A stretch of DNA of 13,189 nucleotides, from positions 1-13,189 of the forward strand of contig JAGABD010000068.1 of the NCBI GenBank assembly GCA_017614795.1, read 5' to 3'. The notes beneath the pieces were generated by a model. The model saw nothing but the letters and a program-made list of their open reading frames with translations. It was not told the DNA's origin and made no database searches. This document shows, one piece after another, positions 6,834 through 13,036 of this stretch. Position 1 is the first letter of the stretch; each line of letters starts with the position of its first letter. This DNA comes from Bacteroidales bacterium. Lineage in GTDB: Bacteria; Bacteroidota; Bacteroidia; Bacteroidales; UBA932. The translations under genes were made by a program, and so were the position numbers.

Positions 6834-8516
6834 TCAGAAACCTATTTTCCCCCCTGCCCTCTTGTCGAGCAGCTCGACGTCGCAGGCTCCCTGAAGCGCG
6901 GCGAGAGTGGGGCTGGAACCTGTGAGGACATAGTCCACAAGACTCTTGCGGGCTATGTTTTCGATATTGCCCCCGGAGAAGTTGTAGCCGTAGGCCAGCG
7001 TGCGGGCGTCTTCGGCCGAAAGGCCCTTTATCATCGACTGCCATATCCTGGCGCGGGCGTCGAGGCCCGGCATCTTGAATTCCAGCTTGTAGATGAAGCG
7101 GCGTTCGAACGCGGGGTCGAGGTTCGAGAGCATGTTGGTCGTTGCGATGAGGATGCCCCCGAGACTTTCCATCTCCTCGAGAATGATGTTTTGGATGGCG
7201 TTGTTGCTCTGGTCGGCGCTGCCTTCGACGTTCTCCAGCCTGCGCGAGAAGATTGCATCGGCTTCGTTGAAGAGCAGAATCGGCGCCTTCTTGCCAGGAC
7301 CGCAGAGCGAACGGTAGATGCGGAAGAGGCTTCTCACCGACTTCTCGCTGTCGCCCACCCACTTGCTTTTGAGCCTGGCCATATCCACGTGGAATACGTC
7401 CCGTCCGCAGCAGCGGGCCAGTTCGAACGCGCTGGCGGTCTTGCCCGTGCCCGGCGCTCCGTAGAAGATGATGTTGAAGCCCTTGCGCATCCCGCACTCT
7501 TCCAGCCTCTCCTGAACCTTCGCGAAGTTCTCCACGCCGAGAAGATCCCTCAGACGGTCGAGCTCCGCCCCTTCCTCTTCGTTGAAGAAGAGCTCCTTGG
7601 CTTTGATGGTGGCGTTGCGCACGAGGTCGCGGTATTTGGGCTCCTTGGGCTCGGGAATATGCACCTCGCAGAAGAAGTCGTTCTTGACCTCGTCGGTGAG
7701 CGAGAGCACCTCGGGGTCCTCGAAGCCTTCGTCGTTGTCGAAGCACAGCAGTCCGCCCCTCTGTATCGGCAGGCTGCCGGAGGCGATGTTGGCCTGCATA
7801 CGGTCGAAGTCGTCCGTCATACAGTCGGCGAAACGCATCAGAATCTCCACCGCGCTCGCGGCGCGTCCTTCGGAGGCGTATTTGCTGCAGAGGTAGTAGA
7901 ACATCCTGCGTTCGGTCGCGCCGCAGTCGTTGAAAAGGCAGGAGTCGAGCGTTTTCCTGCAGAACTCTAGCTCCGGGTTGCCGCGGACCAGTCCGTCCAT
8001 TTCCTCCACCAGGCGGTCGTCGTCGATGCGGCCGCTCTTGTACAGCTGCAGGTAGCGGGCCATATGCGCGAACAGTTCGGTGGGGGAGAGCCCCGTGCGT
8101 TTGATTGGCACGAAGGTAGAGTTCGTCTCGACCGCCTTCATGGCTTCGGGCGTCGCCCTGTAGCGCTGGCCGCGCATGGAGTCGGCGACCTCGATTATGC
8201 CGAGGCGTTCCATCTCGCGAAGCCTGTCGTGATGGCTGATGAACTCTATGTTGCTGCAGCCCAGGTATTCGGCGAGATCCTCGTCCCGCATCGCGTCGCG
8301 TCCGCCCGACTTCTCGAGGATGCCGGCCAAAAGGACGGCGCTCTGTCCGTCTATATTGTAATGTTTGCGCACGAACGCTATGTCCTCGCGCAGTTCGCCG
8401 AGGCATTCGGGCGAAAGACCCATTTCATTGACCTTCGAATAGATGCGATTGAGGCACGCAGCCTGGCTCAGTACCAGGTCGCCAGAGTAGGCGTATTGTT
8501 TCTTTCTCTTTTCCAT
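6834..8516 (-). CDS. AAA+ ATPase with winged-helix-like N-terminus (AAA-1)
   Basis: A 560-aa protein starting at ATG 8516; the frame is open further upstream, but the shared promoter motif lies at 8524-8552, which fixes the start. The C-terminal AAA+ module has Walker A GAPGTGKT (353-360), Walker B ILLFNEAD (413-420) with asparagine in place of the usual first aspartate, sensor-1 ATTN (458-461), an arginine-finger pair in FERRF (470-474) and the FSGGNIEN segment (513-520), as in FtsH/spastin/SpoVK-type ATPases. Residues about 57-125 look like a winged helix (DEDLAEYLG...LREMERLGIIEV...RYRATPEA), which may bind DNA or protein. The middle (140-290) is helical and acidic. It is a full-length paralogue of the divergent AAA-2 gene. 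No protease domain follows, so it is likely a remodelling ATPase. Confidence 0.88.
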   Translation of the reverse strand: MEKRKKQYAYSGDLVLSQAACLNRIYSKVNEMGLSPECLGELREDIAFVRKHYNIDGQSAVLLAGILEKSGGRDAMRDEDLAEYLGCSNIEFISHHDRLREMERLGIIEVADSMRGQRYRATPEAMKAVETNSTFVPIKRTGLSPTELFAHMARYLQLYKSGRIDDDRLVEEMDGLVRGNPELEFCRKTLDSCLFNDCGATERRMFYYLCSKYASEGRAASAVEILMRFADCMTDDFDRMQANIASGSLPIQRGGLLCFDNDEGFEDPEVLSLTDEVKNDFFCEVHIPEPKEPKYRDLVRNATIKAKELFFNEEEGAELDRLRDLLGVENFAKVQERLEECGMRKGFNIIFYGAPGTGKTASAFELARCCGRDVFHVDMARLKSKWVGDSEKSVRSLFRIYRSLCGPGKKAPILLFNEADAIFSRRLENVEGSADQSNNAIQNIILEEMESLGGILIATTNMLSNLDPAFERRFIYKLEFKMPGLDARARIWQSMIKGLSAEDARTLAYGYNFSGGNIENIARKSLVDYVLTGSSPTLAALQGACDVELLDKRAGGKIGF

Positions 8517-8523
8517 ACATAGA

Positions 8524-8552
8524 TATATACGCAGGAACCCGCAAATTCTTTC
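8524..8552 (-). promoter_or_regulatory. Shared bipartite promoter motif, copy 3 (AAA-1)
   Basis: On the minus strand GAAAGAA (8552-8546), 14 bp, then CGTATATA (8531-8524), 7 nt before the AAA-1 start codon at 8516. Confidence 0.75.
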
Positions 8553-8565
8553 CGGCTTTTTCTTT

Positions 8566-8583
8566 ACTGCCTCTTTTTGGCAG
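8566..8583. promoter_or_regulatory. Inverted-repeat operator candidate, AAA-2 side
   Basis: CTGCC (8567-8571) and GGCAG (8579-8583) form an inverted repeat with a 7-bp spacer. The 17-mer ACTGCCTCTTTTTGGCA (8566-8582) differs in one base from 10328-10344, upstream of the WYL gene. In both places it ends 11 bp before a -7-like box. Confidence 0.55.
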
Positions 8584-8593
8584 CGAAAATGCC

Positions 8594-8601
8594 GATCCTT
8601 G
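8594..8601 (+). promoter_or_regulatory. Weak housekeeping -7 box upstream of AAA-2
   Basis: GATCCTTG followed by CACCG resembles a damaged Bacteroidota -7 box (TAnnTTTG) and sits at the same distance from the inverted repeat as the intact box before the WYL gene. It would give AAA-2 a second, weaker promoter. Confidence 0.35.
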
Positions 8602-8630
8602 CACCGTGGAAAGAAAATGAGGGGCCGGAC

Positions 8631-8659
8631 GAAAGAAAAGAGAACGATTTTAGTATATA
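8631..8659 (+). promoter_or_regulatory. Shared bipartite promoter motif, copy 4 (AAA-2)
   Basis: GAAAGAA (8631-8637), 14 bp, then AGTATATA (8652-8659), 5 nt before ATG 8665. This is the only copy with A instead of C at the first position of the second box. Confidence 0.65.
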
Positions 8660-8664
8660 GAAGT

Positions 8665-10311
8665 ATGAAGACGATAATTGAACTGATGTGCGACATCACC
8701 GAGAAGATGCGCAAGCCCGAGAGCCACGAACTGGCAATGACGAATATGGACAATGCGGCGGAGGAAATCGACGCACTGTCGAAGATGTTGAAGCTGAACG
8801 CCAATCAGACGGTGTTCCTCACCGTAATCGTGGGGCAGTCCTCGCGCTACGAACTGGACGCCTCTCGCATCGCGTGCGAGCTGGATATCGACTACATCAA
8901 GTTTCTTTCGTACGACGACGACCTTCAGGCTCTTCGCAAGGCGGGATACATACGCATCGACGAAGATGGCAATATTCGCGTGCCCAAGCAGGTGCTCTCC
9001 AAGCTCAAGAGCAACGAGCCCTATGCGCCAGACCCCATTGAAGGACTCGGAACGATGGAAATTCTCGGACGCATCAACGGCATTCTCGAGATGCGCCGCG
9101 ACAACTATTTCACCACCGAAGAGGCTTTGGCGGAGATACACGTGCTTCTGGACACAAATCCCGCTACCAGCATCTCCACCGCCTGCAAAGCGTATATGGA
9201 TTGCGTGTGTTCTGTGGAGCAGATGTTCTTCTTTGTACTTCTGGACGCCTTCTACTTCGAGGACGACGATATGGTGAGCTGGCACGATGTGAGGGATTAT
9301 CTGTCCAAGGACGAGCTCTCTCGCCTTCGCGCGATGTACAAGAGGGAGAACGGGAGGCTGCAGAGGACGAAGGTGGTCAAGTATAACGGCAGCAACGGCT
9401 TTCTGTCGAGGGATTCGTTCTGCATCAGCGAACAGTCGAAGAACGAGATACTCGCCGACGAGGGCGGCTTTCAGAACAAGAAGAAGGAGGGGGCGGTGAG
9501 CGGCTCTCGCAAACTCAAGGCTGGCGACATCTCCGAGAAGGAACTCTTCTACAACCCCACGGAGGAACGCCAGGTTCGCCAGCTCAAGGACCTGATGGGG
9601 GAGGCTCGCTTCGCGGACATTCGCGCGAAGTTGAAGGAGAAGAACCTTCGCACTGGTTTCACCTGCCTCTTCTATGGCGGCCCTGGCACTGGCAAGACCG
9701 AGACGGTGTATCAAATCGCACGCGAGAGCGGGCGCGACCTCTTCATAGTGGACGTGTCGCAAATCAAGAGCTGCTGGGTGGGGGAGAGCGAGAAGAACAT
9801 CAAGGAGGTCTTCGACAACTATCGCGAACGCGTGAAGAAGGACGCCAGGACCCCCATTCTTCTCTTCAACGAGGCGGACGCGGTGTTCGGCATTCGCAAC
9901 GAGGGCGCTGGGCGCGCTGTGGACAAGATGGAGAACAGCATTCAGAACATCATCCTTCAGGAGATGGAGGACCTGGACGGCATTCTCATCGCCACCACCA
10001 ACCTCACCTGCAATCTCGACAAGGCCTTCGAACGCCGCTTCCTCTACAAGATTCGCTTCGAGAAGCCTTCGCTGGACGCCAAGAGCCACATCTGGAGGAC
10101 GATGATTCCCGAGCTCTCCGAGGAGGAGGCCCTTCGCCTCGCGGGGATGTACGACTTCTCGGGCGGCCAAATCGAGAACATCTCTCGCAAACGCGAGGTT
10201 AACGCGCTCATCAATGGCGTGGAGCCTGGCTTCGAGCAGATTGTCGAGTACTGCGAGGAGGAGTGCATCGACGAGAGCGGCCCCAGGCCGAAGATTGGCT
10301 TCGCCTGCTAG
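8665..10311 (+). CDS. AAA+ ATPase with winged-helix-like N-terminus (AAA-2)
   Basis: A 548-aa protein when started at ATG 8665. The frame is open back to 8599, but the promoter motif lies there; ATG 8686 (MCDITEKM...) is a possible later start. Walker A is GGPGTGKT (338-345), Walker B ILLFNEAD (398-405, again asparagine for aspartate), sensor-1 ATTN (443-446), arginine fingers in FERRF (455-459), and FSGGQIEN at 498-505. The N-terminal part (about 46-118) aligns with the winged-helix-like region of AAA-1 (ASRIACELDI...LQALRKAGYIRID...VPKQVL). The two proteins thus share the same architecture end to end, and both finish in a short tail with KIGF near the C-terminus. Divergent arrangement and matching promoters suggest joint production, perhaps as a mixed ring or as two rings with different partners. 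Confidence 0.88.
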   Translation: MKTIIELMCDITEKMRKPESHELAMTNMDNAAEEIDALSKMLKLNANQTVFLTVIVGQSSRYELDASRIACELDIDYIKFLSYDDDLQALRKAGYIRIDEDGNIRVPKQVLSKLKSNEPYAPDPIEGLGTMEILGRINGILEMRRDNYFTTEEALAEIHVLLDTNPATSISTACKAYMDCVCSVEQMFFFVLLDAFYFEDDDMVSWHDVRDYLSKDELSRLRAMYKRENGRLQRTKVVKYNGSNGFLSRDSFCISEQSKNEILADEGGFQNKKKEGAVSGSRKLKAGDISEKELFYNPTEERQVRQLKDLMGEARFADIRAKLKEKNLRTGFTCLFYGGPGTGKTETVYQIARESGRDLFIVDVSQIKSCWVGESEKNIKEVFDNYRERVKKDARTPILLFNEADAVFGIRNEGAGRAVDKMENSIQNIILQEMEDLDGILIATTNLTCNLDKAFERRFLYKIRFEKPSLDAKSHIWRTMIPELSEEEALRLAGMYDFSGGQIENISRKREVNALINGVEPGFEQIVEYCEEECIDESGPRPKIGFAC

Positions 10312-10327
10312 GCGCATTTTCTTAGTC

Positions 10328-10344
10328 ACTGCCACTTTTTGGCA
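10328..10344. promoter_or_regulatory. Inverted-repeat operator candidate, WYL gene
   Basis: TGCCA (10330-10334) and TGGCA (10340-10344) form an inverted repeat around CTTTT. The element sits just upstream of the -7 box, where a bound repressor would block RNA polymerase, and is almost identical to 8566-8582. Confidence 0.55.
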
Positions 10345-10355
10345 ATAAAATGCAT

Positions 10356-10363
10356 TATCTTTG
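10356..10363 (+). promoter_or_regulatory. Bacteroidota -7 box for the WYL-exonuclease operon
   Basis: TATCTTTG matches TAnnTTTG exactly and lies 21 bp before the ATG at 10385. No -33 TTTG at the usual distance is evident; the TTTG at 10338-10341 is too close. Confidence 0.6.
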
Positions 10364-10384
10364 CCGTGGAAAAACAAAAGGACT

Positions 10385-11293
10385 ATGGCAAAGAACTATT
10401 TCGACAGGTACATCTGGCTCATAGAGACCATCGACCGTGCGGGGCACATCTTCTTCGAGGACATCGACCGCGCCTGGCAGCGCAGCAATCTCAACCCCAC
10501 CCGCGAGAGGCTGCCCCAGCGCACCTTCTTCAACCATCTCGAGGCCATCCAGGACACTTTCGGCATCGAGATCAAGTGCAACCGCACCGAGGGCTACTAC
10601 ATCGCCAACGACGAGGATCTGGCGGAGGACGGCGGCATCCGCTCGTGGATGATGGATTCCCTCTCGCTGAACAACCTTCTCACCGAGTGCCGCGATATGC
10701 GCGACCGCATCCTCTTCGAGAGGATTCCTTCCAGCAAGCAGTGGCTCGCGGTGCTCATCAATGCGATGAAGGACGGCAAGGCGGTGGAGATGACCTATCA
10801 GAGCTTCTGGCGCGACGAACCCAGCACCTTCGTCACAAGCCCCTGGTGCGTGAAGATCTTCCGCCAGCGCTGGTACCTGCTCGCCAAGAGCGACGCGTTC
10901 GACGAGCCGCGCATCTACGGCCTCGACCGCATCCACGACGTGCATCCTGTCGACAAGAAGCTGAAGATGCCTTCGAAGTTCTCGCCCGCCGGGTTCTTTT
11001 CGCGCTTCTATGGCGTGTGCATCTCCGACGAGCCGGTGGAGACCGTGCGCCTGAAGGTGGACCGCAGCCAGGTGAAGTTCCTCGATTCGCTGCCCCTGCA
11101 CGATTCGCAGAGGCGCGTGGAGGACAAGCCGGAGTATGCCATCTACGAGCTGACGCTGGTGCCCACCTTCGATTTCCAGCAGGAACTGCTGTCGCGAGGC
11201 CGCGAGATCGAGGTGCTGGCGCCCGAGTCGCTGCGGAATGCTATGAGCGAGGAGATTGCCGTGATGGCCAGGAATTACGGTCTGGTTAAATGA
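10385..11293 (+). CDS. WYL-domain transcriptional regulator
   Basis: A 302-aa protein started at ATG 10385, since an earlier in-frame ATG at 10361 overlaps the -7 box. Residues 1-75 form a winged helix-turn-helix with a recognition-helix-like QRTFFNHLEAIQDTFGIEI and a wing ending in YYIAN. Residues about 115-190 are the WYL domain, with the RWYLLAKS motif at 162-169 and the later IYGLDRI strand. The C-terminal portion (215-300) matches the WCX extension, with its alternating strands and the RGREIEVLAPESLR segment. Family knowledge: WYL regulators are frequent in bacterial defence loci, where BrxR and CapW repress their own operons and respond to nucleic acid or nucleotide ligands. Here a palindrome in its own promoter and in that of AAA-2 suggests autoregulation and control of AAA-2. 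Confidence 0.9.
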   Translation: MAKNYFDRYIWLIETIDRAGHIFFEDIDRAWQRSNLNPTRERLPQRTFFNHLEAIQDTFGIEIKCNRTEGYYIANDEDLAEDGGIRSWMMDSLSLNNLLTECRDMRDRILFERIPSSKQWLAVLINAMKDGKAVEMTYQSFWRDEPSTFVTSPWCVKIFRQRWYLLAKSDAFDEPRIYGLDRIHDVHPVDKKLKMPSKFSPAGFFSRFYGVCISDEPVETVRLKVDRSQVKFLDSLPLHDSQRRVEDKPEYAIYELTLVPTFDFQQELLSRGREIEVLAPESLRNAMSEEIAVMARNYGLVK

Positions 11294-11300
11294 TTTTGCG

Positions 11301-11795
11301 ATGAAAGATTTTGCGGCGATAGATTTCGAGACGGCCAACGAGCAGCCCTCCAGCGTGTGCAGCGTGGGCGTGGTCGTCGTGCGGGACGGGCAGATTGCGG
11401 AGAGTTTCTACAGCCTGATCTACCCCGAGCCGGACTATTACCAGTGGTTCTGCCAGCAGGTGCACGGGCTCGGTCCTGAGGATACCTGCAATGCCCCGGT
11501 GTTCCCGAAGGTTTGGGAGCAGATAGTCCCCATGATCGAGGGCCTGCCCCTGGTTGCGCACAACAGCCGCTTCGACGAAGGATGCCTGCGGGCCGTCTTC
11601 GCGGTCTACGGAATGGATTACCCCGAGTATGTGTTCCTGGATACTTTGCGGGCCTCCCGCCTGCATTTCGGCCGATCGCTTCCCAACCATCAGCTCCAAA
11701 CCGTCGCCGCCGCCTGCGGCTACGACCTCGTCAACCACCATCACGCCCTCGCCGACGCCGAAGCCTGTGCGCATATTGCGTTGAAGATATTGTAG
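11301..11795 (+). CDS. DnaQ-like DEDDh 3'-5' exonuclease
   Basis: A compact 164-aa single-domain exonuclease. Exo I is DFET with D8 and E10; Exo II is AHNSRFDEG with D92; Exo III is HHALADAEACAH with H147 and D152. This is the full DEDDh metal-binding set, so the enzyme is expected to be active. QVHGL (53-57) corresponds to the ihGI element of the family. The length fits stand-alone epsilon-like or ExoX-like nucleases; there is no polymerase-binding tail or BRCT domain. It starts 7 nt after the WYL gene and so shares its promoter. It could be a housekeeping repair nuclease caught in the operon or an effector that degrades invading or damaged DNA or RNA; the sequence does not decide. Confidence 0.9.
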   Translation: MKDFAAIDFETANEQPSSVCSVGVVVVRDGQIAESFYSLIYPEPDYYQWFCQQVHGLGPEDTCNAPVFPKVWEQIVPMIEGLPLVAHNSRFDEGCLRAVFAVYGMDYPEYVFLDTLRASRLHFGRSLPNHQLQTVAAACGYDLVNHHHALADAEACAHIALKIL

Positions 11796-11818
11796 AGAGG
11801 GGGTTGAGAAAGAAATAC

Positions 11819-11848
11819 TTGCTATTTCAAAAAAATGACGTATCTTTG
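11819..11848 (+). promoter_or_regulatory. Bacteroidota housekeeping promoter of a small transcript
   Basis: TTG (11819-11821), 19 bp, then TATCTTTG (11841-11848): a near-perfect -33/-7 pair. The start of transcription would be near 11854. No protein-coding gene follows on this strand. Confidence 0.6.
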
Positions 11849-11853
11849 CGTTA

Positions 11854-11944
11854 GGGTTAATAAACTTTAGCCATTCTACGGATTGGCGAGCCGGAGAGAC
11901 TTCTCCGCAGAGATAGAGGGGGACGCCCCTCTATTTGTTTTTAT
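11854..11944 (+). ncRNA. Candidate small RNA of about 90 nt
   Basis: A good promoter, about 60 nt without a convincing reading frame, a first hairpin CGGAGA/TCTCCG (11892-11907, loop GACT) and then an intrinsic terminator together look like a complete small-RNA gene. The 5' part (about 11854-11890) is A+T-rich and unstructured, suitable for base pairing with a target. The 3' end overlaps the last bases of the convergent nuclease-like gene, so the RNA is partly antisense to that mRNA. I recognise no known RNA family. Confidence 0.5.
11913..11944 (+). terminator. Intrinsic terminator
   Basis: A 9-bp perfect stem, ATAGAGGGG/CCCCTCTAT (11913-11921 and 11926-11934), with loop GACG, is followed by TTGTTTTTAT on the plus strand. 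It ends the small transcript. The stop codon of the convergent gene lies inside the stem. Confidence 0.8.
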
Positions 11945-12434
11945 ATACCGCCTCCACAGCTTCGCCATTGTAAATCCATACACTATTAATAGGATTCAAG
12001 AAACTCTTTTGTCCCTTGAGTCTTTGTATTTTATCGTTGACCACCTTTTTGGTGACCGAAGACTCACGAATATCAATTACTATATCTCCAGACTGTCTTG
12101 ATCCTCTGGAAATCATTCTCTCAACCCTTTCCATCTGAAAAGGTCGCTCATAGCTCTCGTACTCATAAAACTCACCGTCTATAAGCAAGTCCGGGCATTT
12201 TCGGAAGTACATCGTGCCTATGAGTGGGCCGAACACCCTATGATACACCGGGTCCTTATAATGAGTCGGAGAGAGAATCTTCACGTCCTTTCCCTGCTTT
12301 GCAAACCAACACGCTATAGATAGCAAATCGCTGTAATCCGGGTTGGACTTGTCCAATCCAGACATCAAATATACATTGCCCTTCTCGGCGAAATGCTTGA
12401 ATAGAGAGAAATCCTTATTGTCCTCGTTCATCAT
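11931..12434 (-). CDS. Predicted small nuclease-toxin-like protein (BECR/CdiA-CT-like), tentative
   Basis: A 167-aa protein starting at ATG 12434 (the next ATG at 12431 is equally good). The central motif KCPDLLIDGEFYEYES (79-94), followed by a helix and SGDIVIDIRES (115-125), and a C-terminal SVWIYNGEAVEAVYKNK, resemble small proteins of Bacteroidota mobile elements and the C-terminal tRNase domains of contact-dependent toxins (PDyLIDGk.f.., then ..ivi.., ending in a strand pair). This is pattern memory, not a search result. The N-terminal third (ACWFAKQGKDVKILSPTH) forms a helix-strand unit also seen in such proteins. The gene overlaps the preceding 80-aa gene by 20 nt. It is A+T-richer than the central operons, which suggests recent acquisition. 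It could also be a structural protein of a mobile element. Confidence 0.6.
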   Translation of the reverse strand: MMNEDNKDFSLFKHFAEKGNVYLMSGLDKSNPDYSDLLSIACWFAKQGKDVKILSPTHYKDPVYHRVFGPLIGTMYFRKCPDLLIDGEFYEYESYERPFQMERVERMISRGSRQSGDIVIDIRESSVTKKVVNDKIQRLKGQKSFLNPINSVWIYNGEAVEAVYKNK

Positions 12435-12657
12435 CCTTCAAATCCCTTTGTGGAAAGAAAGGGCGTTCAAGGATGATTTGATTACGATCCACTTTGAACC
12501 ATTTGCAGAATGTGTCGACAGCATCACGCAGCGTCCATCCTGGGGCGTGCAGAATCTGCCCATCGGAATCGACGGATACGCAGAACGCTGTATGTGCTTG
12601 ACTTGTAATGGGATCCAAGGCAGGAACTGTCAGAACCTTCAATCGCACTTTTTCCAT
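12415..12657 (-). CDS. 80-aa small protein, possible partner of the downstream nuclease-like protein
   Basis: An 80-aa protein with a two-strand start (VRLKVLTVPALDP...HTAFCVSVDSDG), then WTLRDAVDTFCKWFKV (41-56), an amphipathic helix, and a short tail IILERPFFP. The strand-strand-helix order recalls HicB-like or other small alpha/beta antitoxins, but I cannot assign a family. It lies immediately upstream of the 167-aa gene and overlaps it by 20 nt, the gene order common for antitoxin-toxin pairs. No DNA-binding motif is evident. A Bacteroidota -7 box lies about 50 bp upstream of its start. Confidence 0.7.
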   Translation of the reverse strand: MEKVRLKVLTVPALDPITSQAHTAFCVSVDSDGQILHAPGWTLRDAVDTFCKWFKVDRNQIILERPFFPQRDLKDDERGQ

Positions 12658-12707
12658 AATACTTCTGTTTACAGTTCCATTTGATCGTGGATGGAGAACC
12701 AGACAAA

Positions 12708-12715
12708 CAAATATA
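12708..12715 (-). promoter_or_regulatory. Bacteroidota -7 box for the 80/167-aa gene pair
   Basis: TATATTTG on the minus strand matches TAnnTTTG; the ATG at 12657 is 50 nt downstream. A -33 box is weak. The site is divergent from promoter-motif copy 5. Confidence 0.45.
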
Positions 12716-12757
12716 CGACAATTCCGGCAATTATCGAAGGGCGGGATGGCGCTCGAG

Positions 12758-12786
12758 GAAAGAATTTCGCAGTTGGGTCGTATATA
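12758..12786 (+). promoter_or_regulatory. Shared bipartite promoter motif, copy 5 (small membrane protein)
   Basis: GAAAGAA (12758-12764), 14 bp, then CGTATATA (12779-12786), 25 nt before the ATG at 12812. From GAAAGAATTT onwards it closely matches copies 1 and 3. Confidence 0.75.
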
Positions 12787-12811
12787 TAATTAAGACCAAA
12801 ACAACTGCATT

Positions 12812-13027
12812 ATGGGAAGCTTGCTCAAATTCGTATTTTTCGCGTTCCTGATCCTCCTGATCTCGGCCTTCGCGCTGCCTCTTCTTTGGCTGGTGATAAA
12901 GCTGGTCGTCTGGCTCTTCGGCGGAATGTTCTCCGGCCTCTGCCTCGGCATCACCGGCGGCGATGTCCTTTGTCTGCTGTTCATCGTCGCCTGCGTGGTG
13001 TTCGTTATCTGGTGTATTGCCAGTTGA
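12812..13027 (+). CDS. Small two-helix membrane protein
   Basis: A 71-aa, very hydrophobic protein. Residues about 5-37 (a long stretch with a central proline) and 51-70 would cross the membrane, joined by a short glycine-rich turn (GGMFSGLCLGITGGD). Only two lysines (6 and 30) and one aspartate are charged. There is no signal-peptide cleavage site or lipobox. The family is not recognised. It is preceded by the same promoter motif as the AAA+ and MoxR genes, which makes it a member of that regulon despite the unrelated genes between them. It could be a holin-like or pore-forming protein, a membrane anchor for one of the ATPases, or a stress-induced membrane peptide. Confidence 0.75.
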   Translation: MGSLLKFVFFAFLILLISAFALPLLWLVIKLVVWLFGGMFSGLCLGITGGDVLCLLFIVACVVFVIWCIAS

Positions 13028-13036
13028 CTCTCTGTT

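Noticed and set aside
9189..9196. CGTATATG within AAA-2 as a motif copy
   Set aside because: It is inside a coding region and lacks the GAAAGAA box 14 bp upstream.
8650..10377. A 575-codon minus-strand frame opposite AAA-2
   Set aside because: Antisense shadow of a gene with intact Walker motifs; no recognisable domain.
12424..12464. A further GAAAGAA box (12433-12439 region) as a sixth promoter motif
   Set aside because: No GTATATA box follows at the fixed 14-bp spacing, and the site is inside the 80-aa gene.
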